Made by a program: the position numbers and the translations under genes. DNA of 64,000 nucleotides from Acephala macrosclerotiorum (taxonomy: Eukaryota; Ascomycota; Leotiomycetes; Helotiales; Mollisiaceae). The stretch spans positions 62,001-126,000 of the forward strand of contig MU119330.1 of the NCBI GenBank assembly GCA_014904845.1, in the 5' to 3' direction. The notes under the pieces are model-generated. The model had not been told where the DNA came from and ran no database searches. It saw only the letters and a program-made list of their open reading frames with translations. This document shows positions 55,718-64,000 of the stretch, in pieces (position 1 is the stretch's first letter; every line of letters starts with the position of its first letter).

Positions 55718-57787
55718 ATGCCCCAAGACAAGTCGGACGTGCGGATGAAGAAAGGTGGGTATCATATGCCTCCTCGTTCATTCAGACCCTGACCTAGATA
55801 GGATGCGATACTTGCCGCGCAAGGAAAGTGAAATGCGACATTGAAACTACACCTCCATGCATAGAGTGTGCTGGTCAAGATGAGATCTCTTGCGATTGCG
55901 ATGTACCAAGGCCATCATGCATGGAATGTACTAGACTGAACAAGTTATGCTCCTGGCCTGGGCTCGAGGCATCTCTCCACAAGAAGAGGACTGGCGCTGG
56001 CTCATGGAAGTTACGAGCTCGAGAAAATAAAGTAAAATATCAGCCTATTGCGCAGAAACCTGGTAGCGCATCTAGACGTCCATCCGAGCCCGCGAATGAA
56101 CCAGGCACAGCAGGCCAGGTGCTCCAAATCTCACATGCTGGCTCCATTATGGGCCCATCTTCTACTTTCGGAGTCTCACGGGTTGACATGGGCTACAGCG
56201 AGGAAGTAGGCTTGATGATATCGTCGAACTTCGGAGATCCCCTCAATCCCAGCATGGAGTCTTCCTTCTCAGCCTACGTCGGCGTTGGAGGTTTTGAATC
56301 CGACTCAACGCTAGATAATGTTCATCAATACCTGCCCGCTCAATACGCCCAATACGCCCAATACGCCCAATATATCCAGTATGCTCAGAACCCCTCTCCA
56401 CATTCGCCATTCGTGTCCGGACACTCCATGCCGCTACCGAACTCGATGGAGCTCAGCACCGAAGCCCACCATGCTTTGGGACATTATCAGACTACATTCT
56501 CAATCTACAGAACAACCAAGGACCCCAGATGGTCGACTCACAAGCTTCTATTGGATCTCGGCAACAGAAGTGAGATGATCATGAACTTTATCCTTGCTGT
56601 TGCTATCAATGATGTCTCTTTACGACAAGAGCATGAAGCATCTATCGAAGCGCAAGTTTATTTTGAAGCCGGCGCGCGAGATCTAATTGAGATGATTAAG
56701 AAAGATTCCGAAGAAGACTTTGTGACGGCAATGGCAGGGTTCTTGTTCTTGTATTGGTACATGCCGAAGAGAAAATCTATTCCACGAGAGCGAATTCAAC
56801 AGCTGAGCATGACAGTGCTTAGCTATCTAAAGAGGCACAAGCTCGACAATCGCTGTTTGGAATCCGACTTGCGAGACTGTGAGAACGAACCGCCTTGCAC
56901 TCTAACTGATCGTGATCGCCCAGTTCTGGCTCGTCTCATCATCTGGACGTTTGACGAAGACGTCAAATGCGGGTTCCAGGGAGCTGGTGGACACCTTGCC
57001 AAGTATCTCACGGCACATCGCGAGAGGACAATGGCAGTCTACGAGGTGTCGCGGACAGCGCTTGAAGCTTACTGGGGAACCACATACCCCAAGGACCAAG
57101 TTGACGATGATGACTACAACGCGATGGAACTCGAGCTGCTGTGGGCTTTGACAACTCTTTGGCAAGACATCAACGAGCTATCTCAAGGACAATTTCCACC
57201 TCAAGCAGAAGCTCATCGTCGCATTCAGCAACGGTTTAGCCTGCTAGAGAAGGTTTGCTGCAATCTGTTCTCAAGAAATTCGCACTGACAACACGCAGAA
57301 ATACTCATCGGTCTTCCAAAAATCTGCAACGACTACACAGCCTCGAGACCGCGTGCTCATTAACGCAGACTACGACGTCGTCCTCTTCAATGCCCTGAAG
57401 GTCTACTATTTCCGTGTTAACGATGTCGAATCAAGCGCTCTTGAAATCCCTGCGGATATACAAATGGCACTGACAAACGTGCTTGAGGTCATCGAGAAGA
57501 CTTTTGCATCATCAGAGAGTCCTGATCTTCATGATCGCCTTCAGTGGCCTCTGTTTCTTGCCGGTATCGAAACTCGTAACCGCATCTACAGGGATTGGAT
57601 CGTAAACAATATATCCAGTCGCAGAGCGAGAGAAGCGTTACAGCAGACAATTGATCATCAGAGTTGTTCTGGGAAACGGTTGGCGATGAGTGTGATTAAG
57701 GCGTTGTTGTGCGAGAGCGACATGTTTTATCCTCCTTCCTTGGAGCAGAACTCTTTCCTTGATGAGATTACTGAATACGATTTTTGA
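55718..57787 (+). CDS. Zn2Cys6 transcription factor with duplicated half-cluster
   Basis: Exons 55718-55754, 55802-57252 and 57299-57787 (47- and 46-bp GT-AG introns) give 658 residues. The product begins MPQDKSDVRMKKGCDTCRAR and continues KVKCDIE, the first half of a fungal binuclear zinc cluster. The second half appears twice: PPCIECAGQDEISC and then RPSCMECTRLNKLC, so there are ten cysteines rather than six. After a linker with a QYAQ repeat near residue 190, the regulatory region from LGHYQTTFSIYRTTKDPRWS onward fits the fungal-specific transcription factor domain 2 (DUF3468) class. NFILAVAINDVSLRQEH and ELLWALTTLWQDINELSQG lie in it. It probably regulates the divergent transporter and perhaps the M20 enzyme downstream. 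The exact cluster geometry is uncertain. Confidence 0.88.
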
Positions 57788-58436
57788 GGGGCGCTGGAGG
57801 GTCTTTTGCGTCTTGCGTTCGGTGTTACCTAGGCCTTCTTCCTTCTTATGTTCCGCGAATTTCTGATTCCATACCCTTACGACTTATCTGAATTTTAAGC
57901 ACTCCAAAAATCATCTCACTGAGCAACATTTCCATTTTTCGCAAGCCCCGGGTCATTTGACACTTTCGTACACCAAATGGTCGGGAACATGGACCACACT
58001 GTTTCTAGTCTATGAATTTTCACATTCGTCTCAAACGTATCGCCTAGATATTCTAGGGCGCCCGACATAGAATTGCAAGTTCAACCGACCTGTGTCACTG
58101 CTGCACTGCCGTGACTAAGGAGTCCTTCAACTCGGTCGGAAATTTTGACCAAGCAGGAGCTCAGGCAAAAACGCCACCCCCACCTGCTCCATTGAGACAT
58201 CTTGCATCACTCTCCGCACACTCTCGACGACAGCCGCAACTGTGGAAGTCGAGAAAGAATCTAAGACAATTTTATGGCAACTTTTTCTCACTGAAAAGAA
58301 CGTATTAAAGCCAAAGAGTCAGATATAAAACTCCTTCCATCTTCGGATATACGAATGATCGACATCAACCCCACTTCTCTTTCTCAAAATCTCTTTGAAC
58401 TCGAAAGCCACATCAAAACCTTCAATCCAACACAAC
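57788..58436. other. Intergenic region, no supported gene
   Basis: Separates the regulator from the M20 enzyme and should hold the latter's promoter. Confidence 0.55.
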
Positions 58437-59849
58437 ATGACGCAAATAGCGGTCCACTCGGCTCCTGTAGCAGAATATCAAGAGATAATCAACAAAAGTA
58501 TCGATGATCTGGACAGCCAGCTGCATGACATCAATCGCAAAGTACCTCCTACCCCTCCATTACCCCGCCACATCACGTGCATGAGCTCAACTAATGTGGC
58601 CCTCAGATCCACGAGAACCCAGAACTAGGCTACGAAGAACACAAGGCTCACGATAATGTCGTTGCCTTTCTTCGTGCCCACGGCCTAGCAGTCACTCCCC
58701 ACGCATTCGGTCTCGAAACCTCTTTCGTGTGCGATTACGGCAAAGATGACGGACCTGTCGTCGCGTTCAATGTCGAATATGACGCTCTACCAGGCATTGG
58801 CCATGCGTGCGGTCACAATCTGATCGCCACTGGATCCGTTGCGGCTTTTCTGGGTACTGTGGCTGCTATGAAGAAGTACAATCTCCCAGGAAAAGCACGC
58901 TGTCTTGGAACACCAGCTGAAGAAGGTGGCGGAGGGAAGATCAAGCTCATCGATGCTGGAGCGTACAAAGGTGTCTCTGCAACATTTATGACGCACCCCT
59001 TCTCCACTCCTTCAAATATCACCTACGGAACTTGCATGGCGTCTGCCAAGTTCCGAGCAACGTTCACTGGAAAGCCGGCACATGCTGCTGCAGCTCCACA
59101 TGAAGGGATCAATGCTCTTGATGCTGCGGTGTTGGCGTATAATGGAACGAGTATGTTGAGACAGCAAATAAAGCCTGATCAGAGGATTCAGGGCGTCATG
59201 ATTGAGGGCGGCTATCGAGCGAATATCATTACGCCGAAGAGTATCCTGGACTACAATGTCAGAGGAGCGACGTTGAAAGAAACGAAAGATTTGCAGGAGA
59301 GGGTTGTAAAGTGCTTTGAGGGTGCTGCGATCGCTACTGGGTGTAAGGTTGAGTTTCTTGAGTAAGTATCCTAAAGCTGTGTTCTTACAGTGGACTTGCT
59401 GAAGCATGAAAGGACGAATACCTATGCAGACTTGAGACCGAGTCGTACTCTCTGTCTCGCATACTCTGAGGTGATGAAAAGCGTTGCTCCAGAAGATGCC
59501 TGGCCTGTACCTGAAAAGGAAGAACCAGGAGCATACTCGACAGACCAAGGTAACTTCTACTTCATCACCCCTTTCCAACCCAAAATCGACATGTAACTAA
59601 TGCGAACCCTCAGGTAACGTCTCATATGTTGTTCCTTCCTTCCACGGTCTCTACGCTATTCCCATCAAGGACAATGCGGCGAACCACACTCCAGGCTTCA
59701 CGGATGCGGCCGGTACAGATGAAGCACACCGATTGACGCTGTTGACGAGCAAGGGTATGGCTGGGGTGGCAGTGAAAGTTTTGACCGACGAGGTCTTCAC
59801 GAAGAAAGTCGAAGATGGATTCAAGGCGTGGCTGAAGGCTCAGGAGTAG
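58437..59849 (+). CDS. M20 family amidohydrolase (PM20D2-like dipeptidase)
   Basis: Exons 58437-58541, 58607-59361, 59413-59549 and 59614-59849 give 410 residues; introns are 65, 51 and 64 bp with GT-AG ends. The start MTQIAVHSAPVAEYQEIINK is followed directly by the M20 fold. IHENPELGYEEHKAHDNVVA comes first, then AFNVEYDALPGIGHACGHNL (metal-ligand His and Asp region) and LGTPAEEGGGGKIKLIDAG with the catalytic Glu pair. MTHPF, the dimerisation region FTGKPAHAAAAPHEGINALD and SYVVPSFHGLYAIP near the end complete it. The DALPGIGHACGHN motif is that of the M20D/PM20D2 group, metal-dependent enzymes that split amide bonds of dipeptides or N-acyl amino acids. It lacks a signal peptide and so acts in the cytosol, consistent with use of something imported by the Dal5-type carrier. 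Confidence 0.9.
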
Positions 59850-60159
59850 GCGTACTGAAAAAGCAGATTGATTGGGATTGTGTCTTCCAGGTTAAACTTC
59901 TGCAGGTGCACTTCAAAGGAGGTAGATCTCGGTCCAGCTTACATAACTTTTGCCGACAAAATGCACCAGTACGAGAACAGAAATTCCTTCATAGGCGTGC
60001 CGAAATCAAGGTTGATGGGCTCCAGTTTTCCGATTTCAGTGACTCTCCCGCTTTAGAAAGACCATCAAACCACCTTCGTTGGTATCATGCCCTAAAGCCA
60101 GACGCCAAATAGGCCCAGAAGTATTTACAGCTGAAACGGAAATTCTTCCTTTCGAACCA
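59850..60159. other. Convergent 3' spacer between M20 enzyme and pectinase
   Basis: The two genes end toward each other here; nothing else seen. Confidence 0.55.
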
Positions 60160-61386
60160 TCACCCAGAAGCGCCACTCGTACACTTTATTCCCGGCGTAC
60201 TATCAATCCCTGCACAAAGATACTCCGCCGTCCCACTCGGAGGCTTGACAGACCACCCGCTCAAGTAAATACCACAAGTTCCATCCGCGGGACAATCGAG
60301 ATTTGCGACCACCCGCTCATACTTCGTACTCGTCGTCCCCTTGAATTTCTTGAAATATATATCGGTGATGGATCCTGATCCCGGATTCGAAGCACAGTAT
60401 GTAGCATCCTCCCCATAACAACTCTGAATCTGAGCAGCGTAGTCACAGCCTGTCATTGTCACTGTGTCCCAAGTCACGTTGCTGACTGTTGCGGTACCGT
60501 AGCCGCCGGGGTAGAGCTTGATGCCAACTGCTTTGGTGGAGGAGATCATCGTTGCATTGTAGACGTAGATGTTGGATACCACATCTAAACCCGACTTCCC
60601 CAAACTGCCAACTGAGAGGCCGTGCGAGCCGGTACAAGTTATGCCAGAGACGGAGACATAATCAGCTCCTGGTTTGAAAGCGATGCAATCGTCATCGTTC
60701 GTGACAGCTACATTGTTGACAGTCACATAGCTAGCTGGACCAATATCCCACCCATCCGTGTTCTTGGCCGCATTGCTGGAATTAGATGTCGCCGTTAACG
60801 TGATATCCGAGTACGCGATGTTCTTCGAGTTTCCAGCTACAGAATGAAAGACATTCGGCGCGTTCTTGAACTTCACATTCGAAACTGTGATTCCAGTTGA
60901 TCCAGTAATGTACATCAACGTCGGTCTAGCATAGCTCGTGTTGGTAGCAAAGTAATCCCAAGCAGCTTGTCCATTCCCATCCACAAGACCTGTTCCAGTG
61001 ACCGAACGGATGTTGGCAGTTGTGATATCTGATATGAGTAAGATTGCCTTTTTGCCTTCCCAGTAAGTTAGGTCGTCTGAGGCTTTGAGTGTGCCTTCGA
61101 TTTGGAAATCGCAGTTGGTGCAGCCGGTGAAAGAGAGTGTTGAGCGGATGGCGTATGTTTTGCCTGCTGGTATCACAATCGTTCCACCGTTTCCGCAGCT
61201 TGCGATGGCTGATTGTATTGCTGGCACGTCGTCTGTCCCGGCATCTCCTGCTGAGGTCGGAGTGCAAACAGCTCGTTTTCCATGGACGTGGGTTGCGTCT
61301 CTTCTTACTGGTGTACCTCGAGCGTTTGTAAAAGTAGCAAGCGTAAGGATGAAGAAGACGACAGGCTGCAAAAAGTTTAGCATCAT
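60160..61386 (-). CDS. Secreted glycoside hydrolase family 28 pectinase
   Basis: An intron-free gene of 408 residues from the ATG at 61386. The start MMLNFLQPVVFFILTLATFT is a signal peptide ending near NARG; upstream in-frame codons would spoil it. The parallel beta-helix motifs of family 28 follow: NTDGWDIG and NDDDCIAFKPG (catalytic aspartates), GSHGLSVGSLG, and AVGIKLYPGG where the family usually has R-I-K. The first Arg of that motif, which binds substrate carboxylate in polygalacturonases, is thus Gly. A Cys-rich C-terminus (QIQSCYGEDATYC, LDCPADGTCGIYL) is normal. It acts outside the cell on pectin-type polymers. Exo- versus endo-action and polygalacturonan versus xylogalacturonan cannot be decided; the altered motif hints at a non-classical substrate. 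It lies divergent to a broken pectin methylesterase. Confidence 0.92.
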   Translation of the reverse strand: MMLNFLQPVVFFILTLATFTNARGTPVRRDATHVHGKRAVCTPTSAGDAGTDDVPAIQSAIASCGNGGTIVIPAGKTYAIRSTLSFTGCTNCDFQIEGTLKASDDLTYWEGKKAILLISDITTANIRSVTGTGLVDGNGQAAWDYFATNTSYARPTLMYITGSTGITVSNVKFKNAPNVFHSVAGNSKNIAYSDITLTATSNSSNAAKNTDGWDIGPASYVTVNNVAVTNDDDCIAFKPGADYVSVSGITCTGSHGLSVGSLGKSGLDVVSNIYVYNATMISSTKAVGIKLYPGGYGTATVSNVTWDTVTMTGCDYAAQIQSCYGEDATYCASNPGSGSITDIYFKKFKGTTSTKYERVVANLDCPADGTCGIYLSGWSVKPPSGTAEYLCAGIDSTPGIKCTSGASG

Positions 61387-62370
61387 GTTTGATAGCCAAG
61401 TGAAGGCAGGTGAAAACGAGTGCTTGGAAAAGCGGATTGTCAGACGGCCAAGCAAACTCGAGTCGTTGATTTCTTATATAAAGTGAGTCTCTTTTCAATG
61501 AATTATTTCAAGCAAATATCTTCCGATCCGCTTTCCGCTTCCCAGATTCGTCTGATATCTGTGTTTCTTGTGCCCGGCATGATGGCATCGCTTGTTCCTA
61601 GAGATCATAAGTGGATTAATTATTCAGGATCAGCATCCACCGCCCTTCTCTTCTCGTAGCACTTGCTGTATTGAAAGAGGCAGATTGATTCGGTATTCCT
61701 TTTTCCATGTATCACATCGGCCGATAGCGCATTCGTGGGAAGAAGATCTATAAACCCGTTTTTCATCTCCCCCGGATTTCGGGATATTTCCTGATCCGGA
61801 ACGACTACCGATTTGAGGTCCGCAGTTCAATCAGCCTGAAACCGAACGTACATCTGACAGCTCGAAACATCGAAACATCTTCGCTTGGGGAGTGTGGGGA
61901 TGTCTCGACAGAAAATCGAGCCAAGCTGCGTGGGACAAATTTGAAAGTGTTTTGTTCTGTCTTAGTGGGGTCTGGATGCGGGGCAAAAACGTATTTCTCC
62001 GAAACATACTTCTTTCGTCAGCAAAAGACATTTGTTGATGTAGCTCACATGTAGAAGCATACGTCTGGTAATAGTATGAAGTAGGTTTCTTAGCTTTCCA
62101 TGGGAGATGTAAGCCTTCCAGGAAAGAATGGAATACCAGCAATCTTCTCCCAACTAAACCATTCGAGTTCAATGCAATGGCATCTTGGCAGGGCGCTGCG
62201 TGAGCTTGACTTCAAGGGCCTGTGAGTATTAAAAGGTATGCTATGCTCATTCCGACGAACATCGTCTTTCCTTCCGTACACAGCCCTTTCTCCCCAATAT
62301 GTTGCTCCACAACTTACACTCGTTTTCCCTTCTCCCATTATTAGTGACGCATGCATCTTCATTTTTGCAG
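61387..62370. other. Intergenic region, no supported gene
   Basis: Contains the GH28 promoter. I looked here for the missing first exon of the pectin methylesterase and found none. Confidence 0.5.
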
Positions 62371-63382
62371 GAACCTATGAGGAGCAAGTAGAGATCAATT
62401 ATGGAAGTACTATCACCATCTATGGGTACACCAGCGAGTAAGTTTTTGGAGTTGGGCGGCATGACGAAGCTGCGTCCACATTCTAGACTTGATCTGATAA
62501 TTGATGAACACTCCCAACTACTCGAACAACAAAGTTACAATTTCCAGCTCGCAGTCCTCGGCTAAAGCCGGTATGTTGAATGGCAGTTCTGTTGTGAACT
62601 TGGCCAGTGATGGAATAAATGTTTACAATATCAATTTTGAAAACACTTTTGGCACGGCTTCTCAGGAAAGTATTCAACTTCGTCCCCCAGCAACAATTGG
62701 AACTAACTCCAGGTAAGGCTGTTGCAGTTACTGCTAATGGAGACTCTCAAGGTTTCTATGGCTGTCAATTTATAGGTTGGCAAGATACGTTGTATGCAAA
62801 GGCAGGAAATCAATACTACAAAAGCTGGTACATCGAAGGTATGTTCTACAGAGGACGTTTATCACAACCGTGCTAACCATGATTTAGGAGCTACGGACTT
62901 CATCTTCGGAGACGCTGCAGCTTGGTTCGATTCTTGTAATCACACCCCAACCAAAATTCAAGTCCATCAAGGCTGACACCTCGCAGGTGATATGCAACAA
63001 AAGAAAGCTGGGGCAGCCATAACAGCAAACAGCAGAACCCTTTCAACAGACGATGCCTGGTACATGTTCAACAGCTGCAACGTCGATGCAGCCTCTAGGT
63101 ACTCGCTCGAGGGCGGGGTATATCTTGGCAGACCTTGGAGAGTCCTCGCCCGAGTGATATTCCAGAATTCGGTTCTTTCAAACATTATCAATGCTGCTAG
63201 GTAGACGACTATAGCTGAGAATGCAACTCCGTGAATGTACTCCATCGTGAGAGGCAAGATCATGTCGTTGATAATTAGTAGGGTATATGAAGAGTACAAC
63301 AATAGGGGGTGACGGAGCTGATACCTCGGACAGAGAGTACACAACGACAGCCACAGCGGCCGTGACGCAGTCGCAACTTTGA
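62371..63382 (+). pseudogene. Broken pectin methylesterase (carbohydrate esterase family 8)
   Basis: From a TTTTTGCAG acceptor at 62370 the reading is TYEEQVEINYGSTITIYGYT, then SNNKVTISSSQSSAKAG, VAVTANGDSQGFYGCQFIGW with QDTLYAKAG, GATDFIFGDAAAWFDSC, and GGVYLGRPWRVLARVIFQNS. These include the catalytic Gln, both Asp and the Arg/Trp of the family. Exons are about 62371-62437, 62509-62669, 62713-62838, 62888-62935 and 62987 on. Damage is multiple. About 80 N-terminal residues and the signal peptide are absent, and the acceptor before 62509 reads AA instead of AG. A TAG stands at 63202 where TGG (Trp) is expected after NAA, and one extra G shifts the frame near 63312. The tail DTSDREYTTTATAAVTQSQL still reads to TGA at 63382. 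Confidence 0.8.
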
Positions 63383-64000
63383 GGAGATGCCAGCTGGATT
63401 GATGCGTCATACTAAGGAGAGTTTATTTCTCGTGTACATAATGAATGATATCCATTCCTTGTTGATTCTCTCTAATCATACCGCCCCCGAAACATTCTGC
63501 TCAACAACCTCGAAATGATGTAACATTAGAAACGATAATTGCAACATCGGACTCGACTTCAGAAGTTCGTCCGACGTTTCTCAAAGGCTGATCCGCATAG
63601 TCACTTGCTAAATTGTGGCGTGACGTTAGAAATGGGTCTCTTTCAAGACTGTGGCGTGTTCTCCTTATTCACCGATCATTCTTGTCGCTCCGCAAGGCTC
63701 GCTTGTTAAACTCGAGTCGCATTTAAGGGGGCTTCCATTAATACCGACTCGCACTCAGGGGTGATTCGCTAAGCGAGATGGTGTTCACGAAATGCCGGAT
63801 ATGGAAGTTAGCGTCACATGCCCTTGATGGCATTCCTATACAATACCAACGACAATAATTTTGGAAGGGCACAGAGTTGATGGAAGGGCTATTTCAATGC
63901 TGGTGTAATTCCTTCTTGAAAAAGGTCAGGAGTTGATAGATAAATGGCCTCAAAACGGTCAAGTGTTGTCGGAGCTTTTGGGGAGCAGCGAAAGTGGCTT
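63383..64000. other. Right end of window, no supported gene
   Basis: No reading frame, repeat or RNA gene can be supported in this stretch. Confidence 0.5.

Noticed and set aside
61926..62498. First exon and signal peptide of the pectin methylesterase
   Set aside because: No stretch upstream of 62371 encodes the expected N-terminal beta-helix start; the leading part of the open frame ending at 62441 does not resemble the family.
1..64000. CRISPR arrays, bacterial operons, rRNA or tRNA genes
   Set aside because: The window is eukaryotic (spliced genes). I found no direct-repeat/spacer array and no tRNA or rRNA sequence, although a covariance-model scan would be more sensitive than reading.

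Overview
The window looks like chromosomal DNA of a filamentous ascomycete (Pezizomycotina, probably Leotiomycetes). Almost every gene is broken by short GT-AG introns of 45-90 bp with CTRAY-like branch points. The families are typical of such fungi: 2EXR proteins, DUF6594, a caspase-like protein, a Dal5-type transporter, a Zn2Cys6 regulator, GH28 and CE8 pectinases. The JIP5 and DPH2 orthologues also read as ascomycete proteins. Exon structures were assembled by hand from splice signals, reading phase and homology, all from sequence alone; no database search was run.

Layout. 0-10 kb: the tail of a berberine-bridge-type FAD oxidase, a four-exon gene for a 2,191-residue protein (degenerate repeats, eight zinc fingers, coiled coil, AT-hook), then JIP5 (WD40, ribosome biogenesis). 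10.6-22 kb: an accessory block holding seven paralogues of one 2EXR-domain family. Four look intact (two on +, two on -), one has a single frameshift and two are eroded relics. Between them lie a 297-bp hAT-like MITE with a perfect 8-bp target duplication, another inverted repeat and AT-rich decayed DNA. 22-34 kb: AT-rich relic DNA, a caspase-like protease, a small hypothetical gene, a DUF6594 membrane protein, an ankyrin protein and an eighth, more distant 2EXR relic. 34-44 kb: conserved genes for a four-helix membrane protein, DPH2 (diphthamide synthesis) and a large DUF8004-like protein. 44-49.6 kb: a gene-poor stretch with a short element of near-perfect inverted repeats. 49.7-51.1 kb: a fungal homologue of the bacterial anhydro-N-acetylmuramic acid kinase AnmK. 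53.4-63.4 kb: a catabolic-looking group made of a Dal5-type transporter and a Zn2Cys6 regulator in divergent orientation, an M20 amidohydrolase, a secreted GH28 pectinase and a broken pectin methylesterase.

How the parts may work together. The transporter, regulator and M20 enzyme are arranged like an import-and-hydrolysis module for an amide or dipeptide-like substrate. GH28 and CE8 act on the same polymer, but CE8 appears dead. The 2EXR block is the most distinctive feature: its members share an N-terminal LS-x-Y-T-Q-x-H-L motif, an intron at the same place and a C-terminal P-x-V-hydrophobic motif. They decay to different degrees, with stop codons and splice losses of the C-to-T / G-to-A kind expected from repeat-induced point mutation (RIP). 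That pattern suggests a lineage-specific family under birth-and-death evolution; no function is known for it.
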